In this document: positions 43,743 through 56,058 of the stretch, one piece after another
How positions within the stretch are numbered: position 1 is the first letter of the stretch
How the letters are laid out: each line of letters starts with the position of its first letter
Assembly: GCA_017304135.1 (NCBI GenBank)
Contig: JAFLBB010000001.1
Coordinates: 62,001 to 126,000 of the forward strand
Direction: 5' to 3'
Source: Acidobacteriota bacterium
GTDB taxonomy: Bacteria > Acidobacteriota > Terriglobia > Bryobacterales > Bryobacteraceae
DNA: 64,000 nt
Position numbers and translations under genes: made by a program
Notes under the pieces: generated by a model
Database searches by the model: none
The model's input: the letters and a program-made list of their open reading frames with translations, nothing else
Told to the model about the DNA's origin: nothing

Positions 43743-46106
43743 TCAGGCCAGCACGTTCCTTCCGGAACGAAGCGGCGTGACCCGGCCCGCCCATTCGAAC
43801 TCGCCCGTGACACCCTCGGGTAACTGGACATCGGCACGCAGGCGCTCACCTTCACGCACCCACTGCACGGCCACCTCGCCTTTCGGATGGGGGAGGGAGC
43901 CCGAGGCGCGCGCGAGCGGTCCGGGATGCGGCTTTACACGCACGTGCGCGAAGCCAGGCGCCATCGGCTCAATTCCCAGCACGATGCGGAAGAGGTCGAT
44001 GTTCGGGCTTGCCGACCAGGCATGGCAATCGGAACGCGATGCGTTGGCCGAACCATCGGCGCGCTCGGCCCAGGTTGTCATGCCCTTGGCCAGCATGCCT
44101 CGCCAATCGGCGAGCATCTCGAGGTAGCGGTCACCCAACCCGGCCCGTTCCATGGCGGCGTGCAGATAGAAGCGGAACCAGAAGGAGCACCTGGCCAAGC
44201 CGGGGTCGGCGACCGTGCGCTCCATGAGCTCGCGCGCCTGGTTGCCGCTGACCGCACCGGCGAGGACGGCGAGTGACTGCGTGTGCTGTGAGAACGACTT
44301 CCGCTCGGGTGTGTCGGCGAACAAATTGCGGCCTTCGTCCCAGTAAAGCGCGGGCAGCGCTGAGCGCAACTGATCCGCCCACTGGTCGCACTCCGCCGCC
44401 CGCGCCGCTGATCCGGCGGCCAGCTCCAGATCACGGCACCAGTCGAGCGTCATGAGCAACAGCAGGTCAAACGGCGCCGAGGAGCCATCGGCCATCGCCG
44501 GCGCTTCGCCGCGCGGCCACTGGTTGACCCAATCGAAATAGCGCCACCAGGGGAGAAAGTGCAAACCGCCATTCGACTTGCGGTAGCGCGCGAAGAACCC
44601 CATCACGGAACGCACGCCGGGCAGCAGGCTCACCAGGAAGTCGCGGTCGCCGCGGTGCATCCAGTGGTCATGCACCATGGCGATCCACCACATCGAAAAA
44701 GCGGGAATGTATTGCTGCAGTTTGGTGGGCGCGCGGCTCATGGTGGCGCCTTCGGCGGTGCGCGAGTCGTTCACCAGTTCGATGGCGTTGCGCATCAGGC
44801 GGTCGTCGCCGGACATGTAGAGGGAGATCAGCGCCTGCACGCGCGTATCGCCGACATACTGCAGTTGCTCGTAGTAGGGGCAGTCCTCGTAGGTCTCATG
44901 CGCGCAGAGCCGCGCCGTGCGCCAGCCGACGTCGAGGATGCGGTCCAACTCGGGGTCGGGGCTGGAGAACTTCGCTTTTCGATCAAACGGGTAGGCGGTG
45001 AACGTTTGCGTCATTCCCTCCAGGCTGACCGGTTCCGAGGCCGCCTGAACGGTCATTTCGATGAAGCGAAAGGTGCGCCACCACAAGGGACGGTAGGTTC
45101 GCCGCTGGCCGCCCTCAAGTACGAACTCATCGTAGTAGCCGATGAACTCCTTGCCTTCCACCTCGCCGCGATTGCCCTTGTCGCCTCGGCGCGCGCCCTT
45201 TTCAAATAGCGACTCCGCATAGCCCAACCGGACCAGTGTGCCCTTGCCGCCGCTTACGCTCAACTCCGGGTATGCCGTGGTGAGCTGTCCCTGGTCGAGA
45301 ATGAGCCGCACTCGCCCGCCCGCGGGCACGGTGAACGGCATCGCGCTTACCGTGGCGCCCTCGCTCACGCGGATTTTCAGCGGCGGTTCCTGAGCCTCTT
45401 CCATGGCTGGAATGGGGCGCGGCACGAGCATCCAGCGGCTCGGGCTGTCGGTGGCGTCGCGCATGCCGGCGTTGGGGCCGGCGACGGCCTCACTCCATCC
45501 GGTGTCGTCGAAGCCAGGCTGCTCCCAGCCCCACGGGTAGCGCACGCCTTCCACGCGATCGCCGGGGCCGACCACGAAGTAGCCACGAACCTGCTGGAAC
45601 GTCACCGGCAGCGGCGAGTAGGCGGGGTTGGTCCAAGCCTTCCAGCCTGGTCCGGTGCGCAGGGGCAGCGCCTCCTGCGGCGCATCGGCCGGGATCTCCA
45701 ACACGAAGCCGGTTTGATAGGTCTGTTGCGCCTCGGGCGTGTGCCGGCCGAAGTTCCACACGACGGCGGCGGCCACGTTGCGGCCTGCTTGCAGATAGGG
45801 CGCCAGGTCCACCGTTTCAAAGCGCCAGTGGTTCAAATCGCCGCGAGCCGGGCCGCGCGCCACCCGGCGGCCGTTCACATACAACTCGTAGCGCTGGTCG
45901 GCCGACACCCGCACAGGAAAATGCGTGGGCAGGGCGGAGAGTGAGAACGTGCGGCGGAAGTGATAGACGCCATATTCGAATGCCGAGGCTCCGGCGACAC
46001 TGATCCAGCGCGCCTGCCAGCGAGGGCTCTGGGCCCGCGCCCATGGCGCGCTCAACAGGGCCAAACCCGACAGAAATGTCCTTCTCGAAGTACTCCACAC
46101 AGGCAT
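43743..46106 (-). CDS. Secreted alpha-L-rhamnosidase (GH78)-like protein
   Basis: 787 residues. The Tat signal TSRRTFLSGLALL (twin Arg at 8-9) is followed by N-terminal beta domains (YELYVNGRRVARGPARGD) and a bacterial rhamnosidase concanavalin-like domain. The (alpha/alpha)6 barrel begins near AHETYEDCPYYEQLQYVGDT, which corresponds to the GH78 conserved acidic block. ASRSDCHAWSASPNIDLFRI is the family's late H-x-W motif. It releases rhamnose from pectic rhamnogalacturonan or glycosides, which suits the oligogalacturonate lyase in the same window. Confidence 0.85.
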   Translation of the reverse strand: MPVWSTSRRTFLSGLALLSAPWARAQSPRWQARWISVAGASAFEYGVYHFRRTFSLSALPTHFPVRVSADQRYELYVNGRRVARGPARGDLNHWRFETVDLAPYLQAGRNVAAAVVWNFGRHTPEAQQTYQTGFVLEIPADAPQEALPLRTGPGWKAWTNPAYSPLPVTFQQVRGYFVVGPGDRVEGVRYPWGWEQPGFDDTGWSEAVAGPNAGMRDATDSPSRWMLVPRPIPAMEEAQEPPLKIRVSEGATVSAMPFTVPAGGRVRLILDQGQLTTAYPELSVSGGKGTLVRLGYAESLFEKGARRGDKGNRGEVEGKEFIGYYDEFVLEGGQRRTYRPLWWRTFRFIEMTVQAASEPVSLEGMTQTFTAYPFDRKAKFSSPDPELDRILDVGWRTARLCAHETYEDCPYYEQLQYVGDTRVQALISLYMSGDDRLMRNAIELVNDSRTAEGATMSRAPTKLQQYIPAFSMWWIAMVHDHWMHRGDRDFLVSLLPGVRSVMGFFARYRKSNGGLHFLPWWRYFDWVNQWPRGEAPAMADGSSAPFDLLLLMTLDWCRDLELAAGSAARAAECDQWADQLRSALPALYWDEGRNLFADTPERKSFSQHTQSLAVLAGAVSGNQARELMERTVADPGLARCSFWFRFYLHAAMERAGLGDRYLEMLADWRGMLAKGMTTWAERADGSANASRSDCHAWSASPNIDLFRIVLGIEPMAPGFAHVRVKPHPGPLARASGSLPHPKGEVAVQWVREGERLRADVQLPEGVTGEFEWAGRVTPLRSGRNVLA

Positions 46107-46156
46107 GGAATCGCCTCCGTACTCAGCGTATACTCATTCGCGGAGGATCACCGTCG

Positions 46157-46897
46157 ATGATGGCTGCCCCGCCCGCGTCCGATTCCGAGGTTCCCAAGAA
46201 GAGCGCGCTGTGGATGTTCGCCAACATCTGGTTCGAACCGGGCCGTGTGTTTGAGCAGGTGGCGCGGGCTCCGCGCTGGTGGATTCCGCTGCTGATCCTC
46301 TCGATCGCAACAGTGGCCTACCTGGCCGCATTCAGTACACAGGTCGGCTGGGACACGTTCATTCGCCGCGAAATGGACAACAATCCGCGTTTGGAAAACC
46401 TGTCGTCGGAACAGCGGGCACAAATTATCAGTACCCAAGCTAAGTTCGCCTCGATCGCTGGTTACGTGGGGGCGCCTGTGGGTATCGTGGGCAACGCCTG
46501 TATCATTGCCGCGGTTCTGATCCTGATCTTCAAGTACCTTCTCGATGCACCGTGCGGATTTGGGCAAGCGCTGGGTGTTGTCAGTTGGTCGATGCTGCCA
46601 GGTCTGCTCAAGGTGGGGGCGGCGATTCTCATGGTCTACCTGCAATCGCCACAGGACTTTGACCTCAAGAACCCCGTTGGCGTCAACATCGGCTATTACC
46701 TGAGCAGCGGGTCACCGGCCTGGGTGCGCAGTCTGTTGTCGAGCCTTGACCTATTTGCGCTTTGGAACTTGCTGCTGGTCGCCACCGGGATGTCGGTGGT
46801 CGCGCGCAAGCCCTGGGGCTCGGCGCTCGTAGCAATCCTCATCCCTTGGGGCCTGTATGTGGTCATCACGACGGGCGGGGCAGCCCTCTTTGGCTAG
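46157..46897 (+). CDS. YIP1-family membrane protein
   Basis: 246 residues with five likely membrane helices (WWIPLLILSIATVAYLAAF, VGIVGNACIIAAVLILIF, FGQALGVVSWSMLPGLLKVG, LFALWNLLLVATGMSVV, SALVAILIPWGLYVVI). The conserved LW-x-FANIWFEPGRVFEQV start is common to the bacterial YIP1 family, whose role is unknown. CGGAGGA (46141-46147) is the ribosome site for ATG 46157. It diverges from the rhamnosidase, and its last 4 bases overlap the DUF2071 gene. Confidence 0.8.
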   Translation: MMAAPPASDSEVPKKSALWMFANIWFEPGRVFEQVARAPRWWIPLLILSIATVAYLAAFSTQVGWDTFIRREMDNNPRLENLSSEQRAQIISTQAKFASIAGYVGAPVGIVGNACIIAAVLILIFKYLLDAPCGFGQALGVVSWSMLPGLLKVGAAILMVYLQSPQDFDLKNPVGVNIGYYLSSGSPAWVRSLLSSLDLFALWNLLLVATGMSVVARKPWGSALVAILIPWGLYVVITTGGAALFG

Positions 46898-47595
46898 ATT
46901 CGTCTTGCCGACAGGACTTCGATCGCTGAGCCCTCGGCGAGGAAGGCCGAGCACGGCTCAGCGGTGAGCGCTTCCACAAACGCCTCCCCATAGAAACCGC
47001 GCACATCACACTGCAGCCGCGACGACTGCGCGCTCCACACCCGCCACGGTGGATGCCGGACCTCGTACTCGACCGTGCCTCCATCGCGCTGCCGTGTGTA
47101 GCCCCAGTAATGCTCCGTGATGAACTCCGCTTCCGAGCTGGCCACAAGCGGTTGCGGCTCACCGGCGACATCGACCTTGAGGGAATTCCATCGCCCTCTC
47201 TGCCGCCATTCATAGCGCGCGCCGCCGGGGCCCTGCTCGCTGCGCATCGGGCAGGCCAGATAGGGCTCGTTGTAGGTCCAACGGGCCACGGTGGCGATGG
47301 CGATCCGCGGAACAACTTCGCGCACAAACACCACTCCGCGCCGCAGCTTGCCCGCAACCTCACGGCGCACGTAGAAGCGCAGATTCACCTCATCGAAGTT
47401 GCGGTGAAACGGGATGGGTAAACCGAGCAGCCGGGTGTTGAGAAACCGGAACCCAACCACGCTGACCATCGTCTGGCCGTGCCAGGAATCCAACTCCGTG
47501 CCCGCGGGCACGAGCGGTTGCAGGACCGATGGGTCGATGCTGTAGTTCAGCATCGCCAGCCAGCGCCACTCGGCCGTCAGAAAGGTCGCGCCCAT
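46894..47595 (-). CDS. DUF2071 (YqjF-like) protein
   Basis: 233 residues. It shows the DUF2071 pattern: FLTAEWRWLAMLNYSIDPSV, LQPLVPAGTELDSWHGQTMV, SVVGFRFLNTRLLGLPIPFH and FDEVNLRFYVRREV. Family members are uncharacterised, acetoacetate-decarboxylase-like in fold. There is no signal peptide. It ends 4 bases inside the convergent YIP1 gene. Confidence 0.85.
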   Translation of the reverse strand: MGATFLTAEWRWLAMLNYSIDPSVLQPLVPAGTELDSWHGQTMVSVVGFRFLNTRLLGLPIPFHRNFDEVNLRFYVRREVAGKLRRGVVFVREVVPRIAIATVARWTYNEPYLACPMRSEQGPGGARYEWRQRGRWNSLKVDVAGEPQPLVASSEAEFITEHYWGYTRQRDGGTVEYEVRHPPWRVWSAQSSRLQCDVRGFYGEAFVEALTAEPCSAFLAEGSAIEVLSARRI

Positions 47596-47617
47596 GCGCT
47601 CAGGTTAGCGCGTCTCT

Positions 47618-48400
47618 CTATCTCGACCCGAATACGATGGTCTGCGACATCCAGTCGGTGTGCTCAGTTTCCAGCACTTCCTCGTAGCTTGCCTGCAAAG
47701 TGCGCCGTCCGTCTTCGCTCAGTTTCGAACGCGCGGCGCGAAAAGCCGCCGCCACCTTGTCGCGCGCGGCGAGGTTGGGCAGCGTCATCCACTGCACGCG
47801 CGTGCCCACGGGCATGGTGTGCTCCACCTCGACGTCGATGCCATAACCCCAAATCACGCCGTCTTTGAGCAACTGATCGAGGATCGGCTTCTCGTAGGCG
47901 TTCACCAGCTTCATCCACGCCTGATTCTTGCCCGGCTTCACCTTTACCATCGAGTAGGAACTCAACGGCAGCGCGCCTGCCGGAGGCTTCACAGCCTCGA
48001 ACATGGTGGAGCGCACCAGCAGGTCCTGATGCGCTTCGGGGTCGGTGGCTTCGAGAAGGCGAACGGCCTGGCCGGGGCTCTTCTTGGCTGCCTCGTCGAC
48101 GGCTGCGCTCACCTTCGCATAGGCTGCCCAGTCAGCGACGGTGAACCAGGCGCTGGCATTCGTCTTGCCAGGCTGATGCAGAATGTCGAGGTCGGCGCCG
48201 TAGCCGAGGACCGTTCCCTCCTTGAGCATTTGCTCCAGCACTGGCGTATAGACGCCTTTCATGACGGCGCTCCAATCGGCCACCTTGTTTGGCTTGATCT
48301 TGTAGAGTGCGACGTGGGTCATCGGCCGCGGCAGATCCTGCGCCAGCGAGCACACGGAAAACGTCAGAGCCGCACATAGCGGCAGCAGGTAAGGTCTCAT
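47618..48400 (-). CDS. Secreted protein with two ferredoxin-like halves
   Basis: 260 residues with a signal peptide (YLLPLCAALTFSVCSLAQ). Two homologous halves are visible: MTHVALYKIKPNKVADWSAV, then LEQMLKEGTVLGYGADLDIL, and later SSYSMVKVKPGKNQAWMKLV, then LDQLLKDGVIWGYGIDVEVE. Each resembles a dimeric alpha+beta-barrel (NIPSNAP/ABM-like) unit, so the protein may form the barrel within one chain. Function unknown. The ATG at 48400 precedes the signal peptide. Confidence 0.75.
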   Translation of the reverse strand: MRPYLLPLCAALTFSVCSLAQDLPRPMTHVALYKIKPNKVADWSAVMKGVYTPVLEQMLKEGTVLGYGADLDILHQPGKTNASAWFTVADWAAYAKVSAAVDEAAKKSPGQAVRLLEATDPEAHQDLLVRSTMFEAVKPPAGALPLSSYSMVKVKPGKNQAWMKLVNAYEKPILDQLLKDGVIWGYGIDVEVEHTMPVGTRVQWMTLPNLAARDKVAAAFRAARSKLSEDGRRTLQASYEEVLETEHTDWMSQTIVFGSR

Positions 48401-48458
48401 ACAGTCCCCTCTCAGGGACACAACACTAGCATGGTTGCGAGCAGAGGAAAAGACGTCG

Positions 48459-51071
<2,613 letters not shown>

Positions 51072-51077
51072 CACGCT

Positions 51078-52628
51078 TCAGCGCACTCGGAACATCTCCA
51101 CGCCATGGGGCGGCAATTGCACGCGCAGGCTTTCGAGCGAGCGGCCCAACTCCCGCTGCCGCCACACATCGCGCACTCCGCGCACGCGCTTCAACCCCAG
51201 CTCCCCGGCGGTTACCGCCAACGTGCGCTGGTTTTCTCCGATGTTGAACAACCCCACCGCTACCGATCCGTCGGCAAGCGGTTTGGCCAGTATGAACTCC
51301 TCTTCTGTCTTCCTCACGATGCGCGCCTGGCGGCCGAGCACATCCTGGTTGACCGCGAGTACCTCGGCATTGCAGAGCACGTTCAGCGTGAAGGGATCCA
51401 GTTTCTCCATGTCGCCGGAGAAGATCAACGGAGCGGCCATAAGCGACCACATGGACATGTAGCTGTATTGTTCACCGGCCGAGAGCCTGGCCTTTTGCGG
51501 CACACGCATGCCACGGGCATCGCCATACCAGCCGATCAGGATGTAGTCAGGATCGTTCCAGGCGCCTGGGCGCGCGTACTCCCACGCGGCGGCGTTCTTG
51601 AATCCGATGGAATAAAAGCCCGGCAGACGCGTGTCCTTCTCCAGCCCCAGGTCACCTGTCGTGCGCCAGCACTCGCCGCCGGCGGCCTCGCCCCACTTCC
51701 ACACATCCCCCATGCCGTACTGGCAGAAGTTATGGACGATATCGCGGTTGAGAGTCTGCAGGATCGCACTCATGCGCTCGTAGGGTTTCTTCAACTCGGG
51801 CAGGGAGCGGTCCTTGGCGATGCGGGAGTAGCCGCACCAGTCGTACTTGAGAAAATCAAAGCCCCACTCGGCAAAGAGCCGCGCATCCTGCTCCTCATGG
51901 CCATAGGCGCCTTCGTACTTGGCGCAGGTTGCCGGCCCTGGCGATGTGTAAAGCCCCGCTTTGAGGCCTTTCGCGTGGATATAGCCGGCCAGCGCCTGCA
52001 TGTCGGGGAAGTGCTCGTTGGTGAGCAACTGTCCCTGGGCATCCCTTGCTCCTTCCCCGGCCAAGCGCATCCAACAGTCGTCCACATTCACGTAGGAGTA
52101 GCCGTAGTCGGCCATACCCGAGGCGATCATGGCGTCGGCGGCGGCGCGCATGGTGCGGTCGGTGACGCGGTTGTAGTGGGTGTACCAACTGTTCCACCCC
52201 ATGGGAGGGGTAAGCGCCAGCTTGTCGCCCACTACGAAGGTGAGCGCCCGGCGGGCACTGCCCTTGCTGTTGGTTGCCCGCAGGGTCACTGCGTAGCGTC
52301 CTGGCGATGGGGGCGCATCTCCCGTGATGATGCCCGTGGATGCGTCCAACCGCAGGGAAGCGGGCAGCCCTTGCACCCTGTAGGTCATGGGCCGCGCGCC
52401 TGTCGCCGGAATACGGTAGATCACCGGCTTGCCGGGGCGGACGCCATACACCTCGGGGCCATGGATGCGTGGCTGGCTGGGTGCGGAAGGGGTCCGCAAC
52501 TCCTGTGCGGGCAGCCATGCCGTGCACGCGAGCAGTCCGAGGCAGAGGGGCATCAGGCGTCCAAGTCGACGCCGATTCCCATTGATGAGTTGCATGCTGA
52601 GCACCTGCGATGGGGATACCACATTCAT
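51078..52628 (-). CDS. Secreted alpha-galactosidase (GH27) with N-terminal Ig-like domain
   Basis: 516 residues. The signal peptide lies near 22-42 (LGRLMPLCLGLLACTAWLPA). A putative Ig domain (about 60-130, IYRIPATGARPMTYRVQGLP) precedes the GH27 barrel. LALTPPMGWNSWYTHYN opens the barrel, nucleophile Asp263 is in FLKYDWCG, and the acid/base region is WNDPDY (357-362). A C-terminal beta domain ends the chain. It removes terminal alpha-galactosyl (or related) units from glycans. ATG 52628 is the longest start; ATG 52595 is an alternative. It converges on the preceding secreted gene. Confidence 0.9.
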   Translation of the reverse strand: MNVVSPSQVLSMQLINGNRRRLGRLMPLCLGLLACTAWLPAQELRTPSAPSQPRIHGPEVYGVRPGKPVIYRIPATGARPMTYRVQGLPASLRLDASTGIITGDAPPSPGRYAVTLRATNSKGSARRALTFVVGDKLALTPPMGWNSWYTHYNRVTDRTMRAAADAMIASGMADYGYSYVNVDDCWMRLAGEGARDAQGQLLTNEHFPDMQALAGYIHAKGLKAGLYTSPGPATCAKYEGAYGHEEQDARLFAEWGFDFLKYDWCGYSRIAKDRSLPELKKPYERMSAILQTLNRDIVHNFCQYGMGDVWKWGEAAGGECWRTTGDLGLEKDTRLPGFYSIGFKNAAAWEYARPGAWNDPDYILIGWYGDARGMRVPQKARLSAGEQYSYMSMWSLMAAPLIFSGDMEKLDPFTLNVLCNAEVLAVNQDVLGRQARIVRKTEEEFILAKPLADGSVAVGLFNIGENQRTLAVTAGELGLKRVRGVRDVWRQRELGRSLESLRVQLPPHGVEMFRVR

Positions 52629-52674
52629 GCTCCAAAATCACCGGTGGCTCAGCCCGCTCTGCTATCTTGACCTC

Positions 52675-54783
52675 ATGAGCCCGTGTTACCGCGCGTTTGC
52701 TCTGCCTTTTGCCTTTGCCATCATGCCGAGCCTGCACGCCGAATCCCCCAAGCCCCCCGTCGCCAACAAAGTCGCCCACGAGATGAAGCTCTTTGGCGAT
52801 ACACGCAACGACCCCTACTTCTGGATGCGGGATCGCAAGAACCCCGCCGTCATGGAGTATGTCGCGGCTGAAAACAGCTACACCAACTCCGTCTTTGCGC
52901 CCATTGAGCCCATGGTGGACAAGGTCTACAAAGAGATCCTCAGCCACATCAAGCAGACCGATCTTTCTCCCCCTTATCCTGACGGCGGCTTCTACTACTA
53001 TTCGCGCACGGTTGAGAGTCTGCAGTACCCCATCCACTGCCGCAAGAAGGGCTCACTGGAAGCTCCCGAAGAGGTGCTGTTCGATGTGAACGCGATGGCC
53101 AAGGGGCACAAGTTCTACTCGCACCGCGGGCCGGACCCGGCTCCGAACCACAACCTCATCGGCTACGAGGTGGACACCACCGGGTATCGAGAGTACAACT
53201 TCCACATTCGCGATCAGGCGGCGGGCAAGGATCTGCCCGACGTCATCGAACGGGTCTCCGGCGTGGAGTGGGCCGAGGATGGGAAGACTGTCATTTATGG
53301 CCGCCAGCATCCACAAACGAAGCGCTCCTACCAGGTGTGGCGTCACACCCTTGGTACGCCCGCGGCACAGGATGTGTTGATCCATGAGGAGAAGGACGAG
53401 CGGTATGACATCCACCCCGGCAAGACCGAGTCGGGACGATTTCTCACCATCACGATCGAAAGCGGGAGCACCTCGGAGGTTCGCTTTGTCGACGCGAAGC
53501 GGCCCACCGAGCCGTTCCAAATCCTGATTCCCCGCCGTGAGGGCATCACCTATGAGATGACCGACCACGGTGAGAGCTTCTACATCCTGATCAATGACAC
53601 CTCGCGCGACTTTCGTGTCGTTACCGCGCCGATATCCACGCCGGTGCCAGCGAATTGGACAGAGGTGATCTCCGCCCGTCCCGGCCTGTACATCGAAGCG
53701 ATGCATGCTTTCCGCCACTACATGGTCTACGGGCTGCGGCTCAATGGCCTCGATGCGCTGCGGATCGTCGACACGCGCACCGGCGGCTCGCACGACATCC
53801 AGTTTGAAGAAGCCGCCTACGCCGCCCAGATCAGCGTGAACCGCGTCTATGACACGCCCGTGCTGCGCTTCTCCTACACTTCGGTGGTGACGCCGCAGTC
53901 CATCTACGACTACAACATGGACAGCCGCGCCAGGACGCTGGTGAAACTGCAGGAGGTTCCGCACTACGACGCATCGCAGTATGCCGTCGAACGTGTCCAG
54001 GTGAAGAGCCATGACGGCACGCTGGTGCCGATGACCATCTTCTACAAGAAGGGCTTCCCGAAAGACGCCAGCCGCCCCGTTTACCTCTATGGCTACGGCG
54101 CCTATGCGATTCCCATCAAGCCCACCTTCAGCGCGTCCAGGCTCAGTCTGCTCGACCGCGGCTTTGCCTACGCCATCGCCCACATTCGCGGCGGCACCGA
54201 TCTTGGTTACTCGTGGTACGAAGCCGGCAAGCTGCTGAAGAAGAAGAACACCTTCCGCGACTTTGTCGCCTGCGCCGAATACCTGATCGCCAACAAGTAC
54301 TCTCACCCCAAGAAACTTTCCATCGAGGGCGGCAGCGCGGGCGGTTTGCTGGTGGGCGCGTCGATGAACCTGCGGCCCGATCTGTTCCACACTGTCGTGG
54401 CGGCCGTTCCCTTCGTCGATGTGGTCAGCTCGCTGCTTGATGACACGATTCCGCTATCCACCACCGACGGTGAGGAGTTCGGCAATCCGAAGAAGCAGGA
54501 GTTCTACGAGTACATGAAGTCGTACTCGCCCTACGACAACACGGCGCCGGCGAAATATCCGAACCTCTATATCTTCTCGAGCATGAACGATTCCCAAGTG
54601 CCGTACTGGGAACCGCTGAAGTGGACCGCCAAACTACGCGCCGCCAATCAGAGCGATTCCACAATCGTCCTGCGCATGAACGTCGACGCCGGACACGGCG
54701 GCGCCTCAGGACGCTACGACAGGCTGAAGGAAGTGGCGCAGTCCTACGCTTTTGTGTTGCATACCCTCGGCATCCAGGAATAG
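52675..54783 (+). CDS. Prolyl oligopeptidase family (S9A, oligopeptidase B-like) serine peptidase
   Basis: 702 residues. A signal-like start (FALPFAFAIMPSLHAESP) is followed by a seven-bladed propeller and the C-terminal alpha/beta-hydrolase domain. The triad is Ser554 (EGGSAGGLL), Asp639 (MNDSQVPYWEP) and His674 (DAGHGGASGRYDR). GYGAYAIPIKPTFS and YAIAHIRGGTDLGYSWYEAGK match oligopeptidase B. It cleaves short peptides, probably after basic residues; that specificity is inferred from the subfamily. ATG 52675 precedes the signal segment and diverges from the alpha-galactosidase. Confidence 0.92.
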   Translation: MSPCYRAFALPFAFAIMPSLHAESPKPPVANKVAHEMKLFGDTRNDPYFWMRDRKNPAVMEYVAAENSYTNSVFAPIEPMVDKVYKEILSHIKQTDLSPPYPDGGFYYYSRTVESLQYPIHCRKKGSLEAPEEVLFDVNAMAKGHKFYSHRGPDPAPNHNLIGYEVDTTGYREYNFHIRDQAAGKDLPDVIERVSGVEWAEDGKTVIYGRQHPQTKRSYQVWRHTLGTPAAQDVLIHEEKDERYDIHPGKTESGRFLTITIESGSTSEVRFVDAKRPTEPFQILIPRREGITYEMTDHGESFYILINDTSRDFRVVTAPISTPVPANWTEVISARPGLYIEAMHAFRHYMVYGLRLNGLDALRIVDTRTGGSHDIQFEEAAYAAQISVNRVYDTPVLRFSYTSVVTPQSIYDYNMDSRARTLVKLQEVPHYDASQYAVERVQVKSHDGTLVPMTIFYKKGFPKDASRPVYLYGYGAYAIPIKPTFSASRLSLLDRGFAYAIAHIRGGTDLGYSWYEAGKLLKKKNTFRDFVACAEYLIANKYSHPKKLSIEGGSAGGLLVGASMNLRPDLFHTVVAAVPFVDVVSSLLDDTIPLSTTDGEEFGNPKKQEFYEYMKSYSPYDNTAPAKYPNLYIFSSMNDSQVPYWEPLKWTAKLRAANQSDSTIVLRMNVDAGHGGASGRYDRLKEVAQSYAFVLHTLGIQE

Positions 54784-54803
54784 TCAGGAGCACAAACCTC
54801 ATC

Positions 54804-55448
54804 GTGAGCCGCCTCATCTACCTCCACGGATTCGCCTCGAGCCCCAACTCGCGCAAGGCGCAGTATTTCAAGGACCAGTTCGCCGCAAGCGCGATCGAGG
54901 TCAGCATCCCCGCGCTGGATGGCGGCGACTTCGAAAGCCTGACGATTTCCGGCCAACTGGCCATTCTCGAAGAGACGATCCAGAACCTCGGCCCGGCGGC
55001 GCTGCCGCTGACGTTGATGGGCTCCTCCATGGGTGGTTACCTGGCGGCCCTCTATGCGGCACGCAATCCCGACCGCATCAACCGGCTCATCCTGATGGCC
55101 CCCGCGTTCGGCTTTGCCCATCGCTGGCAGCAGGAACTGGGCGCGGAGGCCGTCGCAGAGTGGCGTGCCACGAACACGCTTTCGGTCTTTCACTTCGGGT
55201 TGATGCGCGAAACCAACCTCAGCTACCGCCTCATGGAAGACGCGCTCACCTACGAGGACTATCCGAACGCCACGCAGCCAGCCGTCATTTTCCATGGAAC
55301 GGAAGACGAAGTCGTTCCGGTTGCCTTCGCCGAGGAGTTCACGCGCCAGCACCCCGGCACGGAGCTTCACAAGCTCGAATCCGACCATGAGTTGATTGAT
55401 TCCCTGGACTACATATGCACCCACAGCCTGCGATTCATGAACTCCTGA
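54804..55448 (+). CDS. YqiA-like alpha/beta-hydrolase esterase
   Basis: 214 residues. The YqiA/UPF0227 start RLIYLHGFASSPNSRKAQYF is followed by nucleophile motif MGSSMGGYLAAL, acid site HGTEDEVVP and base site ESDHELID. It is small, cytoplasmic and without a signal. I chose GTG 54804 because AGGAG (54786-54790) lies upstream and the family homology begins there. Its 3' end overlaps the nitroreductase gene by 34 bases, indicating an operon with it and possibly with the peptidase 20 bases upstream. Confidence 0.85.
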   Translation: MSRLIYLHGFASSPNSRKAQYFKDQFAASAIEVSIPALDGGDFESLTISGQLAILEETIQNLGPAALPLTLMGSSMGGYLAALYAARNPDRINRLILMAPAFGFAHRWQQELGAEAVAEWRATNTLSVFHFGLMRETNLSYRLMEDALTYEDYPNATQPAVIFHGTEDEVVPVAFAEEFTRQHPGTELHKLESDHELIDSLDYICTHSLRFMNS

Positions 55449-55993
55449 GCACGCGTTGGAGCCCGGTTGCTTTCTCAGCGGAGCCGATTGACGACACCAC
55501 GCTGGCCTCGTTGTTTGAAGCCGCTCGCTGGGCGCCTTCCTGCTTTAACGCCCAGCCCTGGCGATTCGTGATCGGACGCCACGGCACGGAGGCCCACGCT
55601 CGCATTCTGTCCACGCTGGCGCCCGGCAACTCGGTGTGGGCTGCCAATGCTTACATCCTCGGCATCAGCGTCGCCCACGAGGTCTTCTCGCACAATGGGA
55701 AGCCCAACCGGTGGGCGGCTCATGACGTGGGGATGGCCTCCATGTCTCTGGCCGTGGAAGCGACAGCGCGGGGGGTGTTCGTCCATTTCATGGGTGGATT
55801 TGACGCCGCCAAAGCCACTGAACTGCTCGGCCTGCCCGAACACCACTCACCCGTCGCCGCGTTCGCCATCGGCCACCGCGGAGATCCCACCGACCTGCCG
55901 CCCGAAGTGGCCGCGAAGGAAGCCAAGGCACGCAGCCGCAAGCCGCTTGAGGAAGTGATGGTAGAAGCGGCTTCCGCACAGCCCCGCGGCTGA
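55415..55993 (+). CDS. Nitroreductase family protein
   Basis: 192 residues. The FMN-binding start STRWSPVAFSAEPIDD is followed by LFEAARWAPSCFNAQPWRFV, the usual S-x-x-N-x-Q-P-W motif. HDVGMASMSLAVEATARGVF and the tail KARSRKPLEEVM complete the fold. It reduces nitro, quinone or related compounds with NAD(P)H. The ATG at 55415 lies within the esterase gene, so the two are probably co-translated. Confidence 0.9.
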   Translation: MHPQPAIHELLSTRWSPVAFSAEPIDDTTLASLFEAARWAPSCFNAQPWRFVIGRHGTEAHARILSTLAPGNSVWAANAYILGISVAHEVFSHNGKPNRWAAHDVGMASMSLAVEATARGVFVHFMGGFDAAKATELLGLPEHHSPVAAFAIGHRGDPTDLPPEVAAKEAKARSRKPLEEVMVEAASAQPRG

Positions 55994-56058
55994 GCCGCAG
56001 CTACACCCTCATCCTCGCGGTCAACAGACGTCTGTGCGGGACGAAACCATCACCGGCG

